A DNA stretch of 64,000 nucleotides, from the NCBI GenBank assembly GCA_009193035.1, contig SWDT01000171.1, positions 1-64,000 on the forward strand, in the 5' to 3' direction. This document shows, piece after piece, positions 8,849 to 20,316 of the stretch (within the stretch, counting starts at the first letter, position 1; each line of letters begins with the position of its first letter). The notes under the pieces are model-generated. The model was not told where the DNA came from. It made no database searches and was given only the letters and a program-made list of their open reading frames with translations. The DNA is from Halicephalobus mephisto. Taxonomy: Eukaryota; Nematoda; Chromadorea; Rhabditida; Panagrolaimidae. A program made the translations under genes and the position numbers.

Positions 8849-11445
8849 TCAACGACGACGTTTTCCTTTCTTCGCTTGAGCTTTCGTTGCTCTCAAATCC
8901 TTCTTCAATCTCTTATCCACAACTTTGTATGGTCCCTTAGGTCTAGCCATGCCGCCTCTCTTACCTTTCGTTACAACTTTATATGTAACTTCCTTCTTTT
9001 CCTTCTTTGTCGCCTTTTTATAAATTTTCTTCAATTCATTAATCTTCTCCGTATGTTCCATTTCCTCACTGGCCAAAACACCTTCAGCCCTTTTCTTCGC
9101 TTTTTCCATTCTTCTCATTTGTCTTCTTTTCTTTCTCATTTTAGCTTCCACAACTTTCTTAATCGGTCGAACATTTAATTCCTTAGCCTTCTCCTCATAA
9201 TGTTTGACACGATCACGTTCAACTGGAGCCATTGGCTTACAATGTTTTCTTTCGTCTTCAACAAACCAATCAGGTAACCCATCATCATTACTTGTGTATC
9301 TATTCCATCCCCAATCTTCCAAATCCTTCCTAGTTTTTGACGAATAAATCATCTTCTCTCCCATGGCTAATTCAACAGGTGTTAACTTAATTTTCTTAGT
9401 CTCCGGTTCTTTAACATCTTTTTCCCTTTTAGCAGCACGTGGATCATCTGAAAAATCCAAATAATTTCGAAATTCTATTTAACAATCCAAATAATTCCAA
9501 AAACTCAATAATTTCAAAACCTCATCTAAAAATCCAAATAATTCCAAAAACCCTCAATAATTTCAAAACCTCATCTAAAAATCCAAATAATTCCAAAAAC
9601 CCTCAATAATTTCAAAACCTCATCTAAAAATCCAAATAATTTCAAAAATCCCAAAAAACCCACCATTGTCGTATTCCTCATCACTTCTATAAACTTCCTC
9701 TTCTGAATCAAACAACTTATCATCATTTTTCTTTCTTTTTTTTGTTTTTTCATCTTCAAATGACACCGTATTTTTATGCATTACTTCCTTACTAACAGCT
9801 CTTTTCATATGTTTCTCAATAGCATCAACATCTTCATCATCATCATCACTTCCACAAATTTTATTAACTTCGTCATCAAACCAATTATTTGTTTTATTTT
9901 TTTCTCTTTCTACTTCATCAATACCATCATTTACTTGAGGAGCTGATAATGCTTCTTCAACTTCATCTATATATTCATCATTTTCATAAATATCACATTC
10001 ATCTGAATCAATGTCTTTTTCATCATCTTCATTTGGCTCTATTTCTTCATTTTCTGAATCTTCTTCAATACCAGCCGCTTCTAGAGCTTTCTTCTTTTGA
10101 TCTCTACGTTCAATATCTCTTTTAATTTTTTTCAAATTAAATAACTCAACATCTTCTTCAATAATCGGATCTTCTTTATCTGCATCCATTTTAAGTTTAT
10201 TTCTTTTTTCTCTCTCTGATTTCGCTTTTAACATCATTCTTTTCTTTCTTTTCAATTTAGCTTTTTCTTCTTGAGCAGCTTGTGCAATCATTTGATCTAT
10301 TTCATCTATCTCCTTCTGTTCAAGTTCCTCAGCCGTTAATTCAGGTTCTGGTTCCTCTGGTTCCGCAGCTTTTCTATCAGCAATAATAGCTTGACGCCAT
10401 TTTAGCAATTTTCTGATTTCTCTCGGTCCGGAAACCTTGATATCATTACAAGTTTCAATAATTTCAGGAACAGTATGAGGACTATTCTTAAGTTCATCAG
10501 ACAAAACAACTCTACTAGCTTTAGCCAATAAATGTAAATAATTCGGATTACTAATAAACTCTTCTGAGGGAAGTTCTGAATAAACAATAAGAGCACCTTC
10601 ATCATATCCTTCTGCTTTCTTCTTTTTAATTTTCTTTTGAGATTTCAGCATAAGTTGTCTGTAAGAAATTATTTCATATAAAAAACAAAGATTAAAACTC
10701 ACGGATTAATCGGAACTTCTTCTCCAAGACTACTCGTTTTGAAAACTTTCTTCGAATCCAGGAGATCTTGATCAATTTTCTGTGGTTTGAAGAATTTTTC
10801 ACAGACAATAAAAATCTCAGCAGATTCGAGACGAGAAGCAGCCGGTTTCCAGACATGAACCTTCTTGAAAAGCTTCCCAAAAGTAGCAACAAGAGCCAGG
10901 TAATCGTTCGATCGGAAGACCTTCGTTACAAAAGTTCCGTTTTTTCGAAGAATCTGAGTAGCCAATTTCAAAGCAGAGAGAGTCAGACAATTCTGTTGAA
11001 AAGCATCATGACCCCAGTTGAGACCGACATTCGGAGCACCGTCATGAAGAACAACATCGGCTTCCCATGTTTGAAGTTCTTTTTTTATTGCTTGACGAGT
11101 TTTTTCAGTCGTAATATCTCCTTGAAGACAGATACAGTTCTTGATTGGCTTGATGGGGACCAAATCCACTCCAATACAGATAGACGAAATAGGCATATTC
11201 TGAATCGCGACTTGCATCCATCCTCCAGGAGCTGCACACAAATCCACAACAGCACGAGCAGATTGAAGAAATTCGAATCTTTTGTTCAGTTGGATCAATT
11301 TGAAAGCAGCACGAGAACGATAACCTAAAAACCATAAATTGATATAAAAATCTCATAGAAGTTTATCTCCAAACCGACCTGCTTCCTTGGCAAGATGATA
11401 ATACTTGTCACGACGAGCTTTTCCGACCTTTCCTTTCTTTCCCAT
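8849..11445 (-). CDS. spb1: pre-rRNA 2'-O-methyltransferase Spb1/FTSJ3
   Basis: Four exons (11445-11379, 11324-10703, 10658-9664, 9447-8849) splice in phase to 760 residues; yeast Spb1 and human FTSJ3 are about 840. The nucleolar enzyme methylates ribose in pre-rRNA and is needed for 60S subunit maturation. The N-terminus [23 protein letters not shown] runs into the FtsJ fold. SAM motif I is [13 protein letters not shown]; the K-D-K-E tetrad is represented by RAAFKL, HDGAPN, TKVFRS and RLESAE. A middle DUF3381-type region (from [16 protein letters not shown]) leads to an acidic Asp/Glu-rich segment, and the Spb1_C domain fills the last exon ([27 protein letters not shown]) with a Lys/Arg-rich nucleolar-type tail. 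All expected parts are intact. Confidence 0.95.
9455..9663. repeat. Intronic ~50-bp tandem repeat in spb1
   Basis: Most of the last intron of the Spb1 gene consists of about four copies of a unit containing AATCCAAATAATTCCAAAAA and CTCAATAATTTCAAAACCTC. Confidence 0.75.
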
Positions 11446-12194
11446 GTTCGGTGTGTCTGAAAGTTGAAAAGTATACTATTTAAAAGTGAAAATGAACATT
11501 ATTATGAAATTACTTGACACGGATTCTATAGAAAAACTGAAAAATTACGTTTCAAATGTGGATTCTAAGTTTACGTTCGATCTTAGAAGATTCCACAAGG
11601 TTCTCGTTGGACATAAAAATTTCTAAAGAATCATATATAAGTACAAAAGAGGTTTATACGGTGAATTACATAGGGACAAGGTTCTGACAAGGGTCTAGAG
11701 AATTTTAAATATACAAAAACGAGTATAAAAGAGAAAGTTGGAATATAAACGAAACAATAAATGAGATTTTAAGATTTCTACCAAGTTATAAAAAGGCCTA
11801 GAAAGTTCTATAGGATTCTAATCATATGAAAAACAAAAATTGAGAGAACAAATAACATAATATATGGGGTTATAAGGATCTACATAAGATTACGAAAGAA
11901 CCTAGAAAGTTCTATAGGATTCTAATCATGTGAAAAACAAAAATTGAGAGAACAAATAACATAATATATGGGGTTATAAGGATCTACACGAGACTCTCGA
12001 AGGGCCTGGAAGGTTTTAAGCAATTTTAAATATATGAAAATGGCCATAAAACAAGAAATTGGAATAGAAACGAAACAACAAATGGGATTCCAAAAAGTTG
12101 AACAAATAGAAAATTATTCGCGTCGGGACCGTCGTTTATCAACTTTCTCTCGTGATCCTGTTCCTCGACGAAATTCTAATTTATAATTTTAATT
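11446..12194. promoter_or_regulatory. Divergent intergenic region spb1 / tom40-like
   Basis: The 749 bp separate two divergently transcribed genes, so promoters for both are expected here; no core element is clear. A block of about 110 bp (AGAAAGTTCTATAGGATTCT to GGGGTTATAAGGATCTACA) is duplicated in tandem at about 11797-11900 and 11905-11990. Confidence 0.5.
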
Positions 12195-13599
12195 ATGTTT
12201 GAAACCGCTTCAACGACAGGTTGGAATTACGCCAATTGGCCGGGTACTTTTCTGAATCTCCACACAAAGTGCAGGAAGATTTTTCCGAGGAATATCAGCG
12301 GAATCAAATTGGACGTGGGAAAAATCGACGGAGAAGACTCCAGAATACAGGTTTGTTCATATATAAATTCCGATATTTTAATGTTTGTATATTGTTGTAG
12401 ATACATTATAACAAGTTTGGACCGGATATTGGTGGATTAGTGGACTACAAATTCGACGAATCGGCCAGATTTCGATATCATTCCATTCCTATCGGAATCG
12501 CAGGGCGTTTTAACAGAGTACAACTCGACGGAAGAACCCAGAATTCAGGATTCGGAGTTGAAGTGGGGCCAGTTGTCAATTTCCATTACCTCAGAAGGCT
12601 GAACGAGATTCACAAAATCGCGGATTTCCCTGTTTTCCGTTGGGCCAGAAGTCTGTTGACGGCGAAGGAAGCCAAGTTGGACCTTGGAGGACAGGTTTTG
12701 GTTGCCTGGAATCACGTAGGTAAGTGATTTAATTTTCCGATATCAATTTTTCCAGAAATATTTTTATTTATTTTTTAAAATTTCCAAATTTCTGTTCAGA
12801 AACGAGTAAAAGTAGGAAAAAAATTTAACAATTTATATAAAAACTTATGTTTATTTAAATTTTAAAATTCTCCAAAAATTACATGTTAAAGTAATTTTAT
12901 TGAAATTTTTATTTTTATGATTTAATTTTCGAAAAATTTTGAAATTTTTGTGCAAAAAAGAATCCTATAATAATGGAGAATGGTAAATTTGGCAATATGT
13001 ACTAAAATCGACTTATTTATTTATTTAATTTCAGAATTTTAAAAAATATTACGGAAATTTGGATTAGACAAGTTTAAAAAACTTTGATTTTTATTTTTAT
13101 AACAGCGAAATTTTTTAATTTTCACGGAAAATACAACAAAATTAAAAAATAGTCGATTTTAGTGAATAAAAAATTACCATTTTTATTTAAATTTTAAAAG
13201 TACTTTTTGAAGATTTGTGGAATTTCCTAATTTTCGTAATTTTGTAACTTTTCAGTTCCATTCGTCGGATTCCGTTATTCGACTGTAAATTACACGGCCG
13301 CGGCTACAGTAGGCTACGGTACTCTGATGGCTTCCATCTGGTGTGCTACGGAAGGAGCTCAATTTGGAATCAGTCACGAGCACTACATAAATAACGTTAC
13401 TGTGACGACTTTCGGATGTAAGAAGGAATACAGTAATTACGGCTTTACTCACACAGTTGCCTGTTCGACGAATCAGACCTTAAGGATAGAATTCGAGCAG
13501 AAGTTGCCGACTACCCTGCCGATGAGATTGGTCCTTTCTTATGTTGTTCAGATGCAGGCTCAGCAAGATAGACTTGGCGTAGGATTAGTTATTAATTAA
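12195..13599 (+). CDS. TOM40-like mitochondrial beta-barrel protein (divergent paralogue)
   Basis: Exons 12195-12350, 12401-12719 and 13256-13599 join in phase to 272 residues; nematode TOM40 is about 300. TOM40 forms the protein-import pore of the mitochondrial outer membrane. The N-terminus PGTFLNLHTKCRKIFP has the spacing of the TOM40 start (PGxxxxLHxKxRxxFP). The third quarter FRYSTVNYTAAATVG and the end LPMRLVLSYVVQMQ...DRLGVGLVIN fit the last strands, including a terminal beta-signal-like pattern (polar-x-G-x-G-hydrophobic). No signal peptide or helical membrane segment is seen, as expected for a beta-barrel. Many positions differ from canonical TOM40, so I read it as a diverged second copy rather than the housekeeping gene. 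An earlier ATG at 12080 opens only a 34-codon frame that stops first. It is followed 112 bp later by the receptor gene. Confidence 0.7.
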
Positions 13600-13711
13600 T
13601 AAGCGAGAGATTTATAAATTTCCAAAGCAAGATGTAAACAAAGATTTGTTCTTGAAATCCGAAACTGCCGGATTTTCCTCGGAATTGGATGGGTTTTCAG
13701 TTTTTAGAGCG

Positions 13712-16700
13712 ATGGACGAGAACAACGTCTTGAGACTAGGTTACGTGAGGGAAAATTTCCCCTATGTTTCGGCTTGTTCCCTCAGGGGAGACGAGCTCAG
13801 AAGGTGCAAAAACCCCGGGATAATGAGCGAGTTGTGGCTCCAGTTTGCGGAATTCTACGGATATCAGATAAAAGTGAGTTTTTTAATGGAAAATCCAAGT
13901 TTCTAGAATCTCAATTCAGTAGAATTTCAAAATTCGATGAAGTTTTCTAAAATTTCAAAATTCGATGGAATTTTCTGAAATTTCAGAATTCGATGGAATT
14001 TTCTAAAATTTCAAAATTCGATGAAGTTTTCTAAAATTTCAAAATTCGATGGAATTTTCTAAAATTTCAGAATCCGATGAAGTTTTCTAAAATTTCAGAA
14101 TTCGATGGAGTTTTCTAAAATTTCAGAATCCGATGGAATTTTCTGGAATCTCGTAGAAATTTATGAAAAATTACAAAATAAAGTTAAAAATTTTTGAATT
14201 TTTAAAATCTGCAAAATTCAGAAGGCTTCCAGAATCCAATGGAGATTATGAACGTCAAGAATCTTAAACTTTCGAAAAATAAAAAATCTAAAAATCAATA
14301 TTTAAAAATTAAAATTTTATAAAAATATTTATTTTTCAAATTTAAAATTTGGAAATTTTAAAATTAGAATTTTTTATTATTTTTAAAATTTGAAATTTTA
14401 AATTTTTTTTAATTTTAAAATTTGAAATTTAAAAAATTTTTAAAAATTTAAAAATTTGGAAATTTTAAATTTTTTTTATTTTTAAATTTTTTAAATTTTT
14501 TCAAATTTTTAAATTAATTTTAGCTTATTCAAAACGACTTTTACGGTGGCTACAACGAAACCACTAGACAGTACTATGGGTTACTGTACCTACTGATGAA
14601 TAACCAGATCGACGCTACCCTGTCCCTCCTGACCCCCAACGAACTCCGAGTCAGATTAATCTCCCTCGGACCAGTCATGACTACTTACGAAACTGGCTTC
14701 GTTTACGGCCAAGCAAATCCGGACCAATCTGTCGAAATTAAAGTTTTCGATTGGTGGTCGTTTTCGTTGATTTTAATTACATATTTTTTAATTTTTTTGT
14801 TAAATTTAAAAAAATATCGAAAAATTTCCAAAACTTTAAATGTAGTTCAAAAATTTATTACTTTAGAAAAATTTCCGAAAAATCCATTTTTACTTTTGGG
14901 ATATTTCGAAATTTATCTTCTTTATTCCGCCGGTTTTCGATCTCAAACAATTTCAAATTCGTTAACGAATCAGCCGTTTTCTACTGAAGCGAAGTTCAGC
15001 GAGAAACTGAATCAGAAGACCCTCCAGGTGCTCATCCAGGACGAAACCATGTTTCCCAACGTCGAAAACGCTTATCCGTTAGTTTTATGAATTCAAAAAT
15101 TTAAATTCAACAACATCTTTAAAAATTTAGTTAATTCTGAAATCCTCAAGATACTGTAGGAGATTCTGAAGCTTTTCGAGAATTTTACAAAACCTTTTTA
15201 GAACATTTTTTGGAATTTTCTAAGATACTGTAGGAGATTCTGAAGTCTCTTGGAACACTGTAGAAGATTTTAAAACTTTTCGAGAATCTTCCACGATACT
15301 GTAGGAAATTATGAAGCTTCTCGAGAATCTTATAAAACCTTTTTAGAACATTTTTTGGAATTTTCTAAGATACTGTAGGAGATTCTGAAGTCTCTTGGAA
15401 CACTGTAGAAGATTTTAAAACTTTTCGAGAATCTTCCACGATACTGTAGGAAATTATGAAGCTTCTCGAGAATCTTATAAAACCTTTTTAGAACTTTTTT
15501 TGGAATTTTCTAAGATACTGTAGGGGATTCTGAAGTCTCTTGGAACACTGTAGAAGATTTTAAAACTTTTCGAGAATCTTCCACGATACTGTAGGAAATT
15601 CTAAAGCTTTTCGAGAATCTTATAAAACCTTTTTAGAACTTTTTTTGAAATTTTCTAAGATACTGTAGGAGATTCTGAAGTCTCTTGGAACACTGTAGGA
15701 AATTTTAAAACTTTTCTAAGGTACTGTAGGGGATTCTGAAGTCTTCTAAGGTACTGTAGCAGATTCTGGAAATTGTCTACGATACTGTAGAAGACTTTAG
15801 AATCTTTTACAGTATTCCAGGAGACTTCAGAATCATCTACAGTATCCTGAAGATTTTCGAAAAATTTTAGTTTTTTAGGGTATTGTAGAAGATTCTGAAA
15901 GCTCTTCAAAATACTGTAGATAACTCTGAAAATCCCCTAGGATACTGTAGAAGCTCTTGAAAAAAATTATTTAATTTTTATAACTTATTTTTAGAATAAA
16001 TGTATAAAAATAGGAATTTTGGAAGTTTTTAAAAATTTTAAAACTTCGTGTTGAGAGAATTTTTGAATTTTATAATTAATTTTATAATTTTATAATTTTA
16101 TAATTTTATAATTTTATAATTAATTTTATAATTTTATTTTAGGTCGAAATCGCTGTATGACCGAGCCCCGCCGATGCTGGTCGAAGATTATTCGGAAATA
16201 GTGAACAAGATTTGTTCGAATAAAAAATTCGTTTATTTCGGGAATATTGCTCAAATGGGAGGAATCTGGTTCGTCAAACCGCCGTGTCCAATTAAAGTGT
16301 AATTTTTTAAATTTAAAAATAACTTTTATTTCAAAGAAATTTAACAATTTTTATTTTTTTTTAATTTTAAAAGAAATTTAACAATTTTTAATTTTTTAAA
16401 ATAAATTTAATAATTTTTATTTTTTTTTAATTTTTAAATAAATTTAACAATTTTCATTTTTTTTTATTAAATAATTTTTATTTTTAAATATATTTAATTT
16501 TTTTTTAATTTAAAAATTTAATAATTTTTATTTTTAAATAAGTTTTACAATTTTTGTTTTTTAGATATATTTAATGATTTTTTAATAAAATTTATAATTT
16601 TAATTTCGAAATTTTTGTTTTTTTTTAAATTTAATGAATTTTATTTTTTAAATAATTTAATATTTTTCAAATAATTTAATATTTTTCAAATAATTTAATA

Positions 16701-17630
16701 TTTTTTAAATAATTTAATATTTTTCAAATAATTTAATATTTTTCAAATAATTTAATATTTTTTAAATAATTTAATATTTTTCAAATAATTTAATATTTTT
16801 CAGTCTTTCTTATCCTCATAACAACAGTATCCAGACAACCCTCGTCATTGGTTACCGTAAGAATCTACCGAAAAACCTAAAACAAAAAATCCAAGATTTT
16901 ATGTCTAATTTAATCTCTGTAGAGGCTTTCGACAAACATTGGGGAAAAATGTACAAATCATACTACAGTAATAATCCACAGGTAATTCAATTTTTTAATT
17001 TAAAAAAAATAAATTTTTCAAATTTTAACTTTTAAAACAAATTCAATTTTTAATTAAATTTAAAACTTTTTAGAAAATTTTAATTTTTTAAAATCAATTT
17101 TTAATTTTTAATTAAATTTAATTTTTTTAAAAATTAATTTTTAATTAAATTTAAAACTTTTTAGAAAATTTTAATTTTTTTTTAAATTAATTTTTAATTT
17201 TTAATTAAATTTAAAACTTTTTAGAAAATTTTAATTTTTTAAAAATTAATTTTTTATTAAATTTAAAACTTTAGAAAATTTTAATTTTTTTTAAATTAAT
17301 TTTTAATTTTTTAAAATCAATTTTTAATTAAATTTAAAACTTTTTAGAAAACTTTAATTTTTTTTAAATTAATTTCAAAACTTTTTTTAACTTTTTATAT
17401 TTTTTTAGATTTTAATCTTTTCATCCATAAAACTTCTATCCTTAATCCAAGCTATCTACATCTACCTCGTTTTGATCCTGATCTCCTTCGGAATTCTGAT
17501 TCTCGAATGGCTTTGGTTACTGTATTTATCTATTATTTTCAAGAATTATTTCTTTAAAATTCATTTGTATTCAAAAAATTATTATTTCATTGATGATAAT
17601 TGGATTCTCGAGAAAAATTTCGAAATTTAA
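13712..17630 (+). CDS. Ionotropic-receptor-like protein (iGluR family, divergent)
   Basis: Exons 13712-13873, 14524-15077, 16143-16298, 16804-16981 and 17409-17630 splice in phase to 423 residues. The order fits the core of an ionotropic glutamate-type receptor without its amino-terminal domain. Ligand lobe S1 is residues 1-125 (VLRLGYV ... MSELWLQFAEFYGY ... IDATLSLLTPNELR). M1 starts at FDWWSFSLILITYFLIF. A short low-hydrophobicity link follows where the pore loop should be, then an M3-like helix (YLLYSAGFRSQTISNSL) in place of SYTANLAAF, lobe S2, and M4 (AIYIYLVLILISFGILIL). The family gates cations, but loss of the pore helix and SYTANLAAF makes channel function uncertain. TTTTTAGAG lies directly before the ATG, like a trans-splice acceptor, supporting this start. 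No signal peptide is visible. Confidence 0.75.
13920..14160. repeat. ~29-bp intronic tandem repeat
   Basis: In the first intron of the receptor gene, about eight copies of AAATTTCAAAATTCGATG plus GAATTTTCTA occur in a row. Confidence 0.75.
15130..15965. repeat. CTACAGTA/TACTGTAG-rich higher-order array
   Basis: The second intron of the receptor gene contains a nested array. The short motif GATACTGTAGGAGATTCT recurs about 20 times. From about 15170 to 15680 it is organised in a higher-order unit of roughly 150 bp that includes TCTCTTGGAACACTGTAG and CTTTTCGAGAATCTTCCA. The adjoining sequence (15966-16140) is plain AT-rich. Confidence 0.8.
16640..16803. repeat. ~19-bp tandem array AATTTAATATTTTTCAAAT
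   Basis: About eight near-identical copies abut the 3' splice site of the third receptor intron. The last copy supplies the TTTTTCAG acceptor. Confidence 0.8.
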
Positions 17631-17633
17631 AAA

Positions 17634-20316
17634 TCACGGATTATACCAATCTAAAAACAAAAGAGTAAAAGTCAAAACAATCAAGCAAAAAAGCATTATC
17701 ACTCTTCTGCCAGCACTATTCTGGATTGCCTGTCTGATGAAATCATTCGCTGCTTCAAGATTATCTACCGTATGGCTTGTTTTAATATTTATTTGTTCTA
17801 TTTCAACTTCTTGTTCGAGTACTTTTTCTGCAAAAATATCTTGAAGTTTTTTGATTTCGTTCATTTGAGTTTCAATTTTTTTTATTTCATTATGAGTTCT
17901 GGATAATTTTGTAAATAATTCCTCGTTTTCGGCCATTAATTGGTTTTGTTCGTCTTTCGAAAGTTCCACAATCGGGTCTTCTGGAGGATTGGAATACTGA
18001 ATTTCCATTTCGAATTCCGTCAATTGTTTTTTCTCTTTATTTTTCCCTAAAATTTAATCCATTAATCGTATTATAAAAATCAGAAATAAATTTCTTGCGA
18101 ATTTTCCGGAAAATTCAAAAATTTCCAAAATCCTAATTTTTAGTTTCGGGAAATGTAAAATTATAAAAATTAGTTTTTTTTTAAATTCTTCCAAAACAAT
18201 TTTTTTTAAATTTAAAATTTAGATAAAAAATCGAAAAAAAGGTGTTGATTTCGTAATAAAATTGTTAAATTTATCAGTTTTTCCATTTCCAAACTTCTCT
18301 CTCTCTGCGCAGGAATTCAAAAATTTGCATAAAATAAAAATATTATAGAAAACAAAAACAATCATTTTTGCAAACTTTTCCGTAATTTTTTTAAATAATT
18401 TAAATGTAGGTAAAAAATTTTTTAAAAATGTTGATTTCGTGATAAAGTCGCCAGATTTACCATTTTCTCCATTTCTACATGGCTCGCTCGTCTGCGCGGG
18501 AATTCAAAAATCCCCATTAAATTCCACAATAATAATTAAAATAAAATTCTTCGTAAACAGCGGAAATATAAAAGGATAAAATATAAAAACGGACAAACTA
18601 TAAGATCGAAAATATAAGATGGGGATAGTAAGTTCCTTTTGCTTTTTTTAGGCTGGATTTAGGCTTAGCCTTTAGACTTGGGCAAATCCAGGTATGGATA
18701 CAGAAATGTCTTCAAAGAGTAAAGAATGCATATTTTCGATCTTATATTTTATCCTAATGTCAAAATTCTTACGATTTCTAATTCCTTCAAATTCCGGTGT
18801 AGCACTTCTGAATTTTTCATTTTCTTCTAATAACGGTTTATTTTCTTCAAATTCATCCAACGATTCCCATCCTTCTTCATTTATTGTTTTTTCCAATTCT
18901 TTTGTCAATTCTTTTGCATGTTTAGCTTTAGCTTCATCTTCCGCTTTAACTTCTGCAATATTTGTTTGATATATTTCTACCAAATTAGCCAATCTGCATA
19001 TTCTTTGAAGATTTTGGGTTTTTTTAAGATGAATCTCCCTAAAAATTCATATATCAAATTTACTCCAATTTTCTTGTTTACCTCAACTGTGCTACTATTC
19101 TACATATATCTTTCAAATAAACACTTAATAATTGAATAACCATCAATAAATGCTTTAATTCATCTTCTTTCCTTAGATTTCCGTCCGATTCAACTTGATG
19201 CTTTAGAGATTTGATTAACTTCCCACATTGCCTCATTGCCGTGTCCGTGTCTGCGTCGAATTTCCGTCTATCCCCATCCGACATGAAATTATTATGTCCA
19301 TAAAAAGAAATCTGTCCTCCTCCACTGCAAAGGATATAATCCCTTCTTTTTTTCGTTACCAAATCTCTCAATTCCGTGATATTTCTTAATATATCTCTTG
19401 CTTGAGAAGCAAACAATCTAAAATTAACTGAATTTTCTTCAATTTTCTTCATCGACGGAAATTCCGCTGGTGTTGGTGGAATAGGTTCAGGAATCCCTTC
19501 AAAATTCTTGAATCAAAAACATTTAAAATGGCAATTAACAAAAATTTAGTAAATTTTCCGAAATTTTTAAATTTCATATATAAACTATTAAAAATTACTT
19601 CGAGATCAAATTTGGGAAATTTCAAAACTTAATTCAGATATTTAATAACATTAAAATTAAAAATATTTAATAAAATAAAAATTAAAAATATTTAATAAAA
19701 TTAAAATTAAAAAATTTAAGTATTTAATGAAATAAAAATTTAAATATTTAATGAAATAAGAACTTAAAAATTAAAATGATTGAGGTTTTATATATGAATT
19801 TCTTACTTTTACTAACTATTGACAAAAATTTAGTAAATTTTACTACTACCTCGACACAATTATCAATTTCTTTAATTTTTCAAAATCACGAAAAACTTTA
19901 CTAATTTTATCACTACGTCCCGAAACAACTCCCTAACTTACTTAGTAATAGAATTAGAAAAATAAAGTTCTTAATCCCAAAAAATTACAAAATTCAATAG
20001 ATTATATCAAAGTATTAGAAAAATTTGCCAAATCTTTGTCCATAGTTAATGAAATTCGATGACTCAGATATAAGTCGATCTTTAAGACCTTAGTTTTTTA
20101 AATAAATAAAATTTTAAATTTCTCAAATTCTAAAAATTTTCAACAGATCAGAAAATTTTCTAATTTTATATAAATTTAAAATTAACATAAATATGCAAAT
20201 TAAAAACGCTAAAATTTAAACAAACCTTGTCGTTCTTTCGCCTTCAAGGCATTCTGCCTTGTTTTGATCATCATACATCTCGCCCGTAACAAAGCCGTGT
20301 TATCCGTAACCGCCAT
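17634..20316 (-). CDS. syx-18: Syntaxin-18 (ER t-SNARE, Ufe1-like)
   Basis: Exons 20316-20226, 19496-19082, 18993-18773 and 18046-17634 splice in phase to 379 residues (human STX18 is 335). The N-terminus MAVTDNTALLRARCMMIKTR matches the syntaxin-18 N-peptide type. The second exon carries the Habc-like region (LFASQARDILRNITELRDLVTKKRRDYI). The C-terminus holds the SNARE helix (LQDIFAEKVLEQEVEIEQIN) and a tail anchor ending LLFLDWYNP, typical of this orthologue. The protein works with Sec20, Use1 and Sec22 in Golgi-to-ER retrograde fusion. The donor C|GTAAGA at 18773 is strong. The stop codon is 3 bp from that of the convergent receptor gene, so its 3' UTR must run antisense to that gene's last exon. 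Confidence 0.92.

Noticed and set aside
8876..10125. Plus-strand Leu/Phe/His-rich frames opposite Spb1
   Set aside because: Antisense shadows of the Lys/Glu-rich Spb1 coding exons.
15100..15970. CRISPR-like array of spaced repeats
   Set aside because: Repeats and the sequence between them are both repeated, in a eukaryotic intron. This is a higher-order minisatellite.
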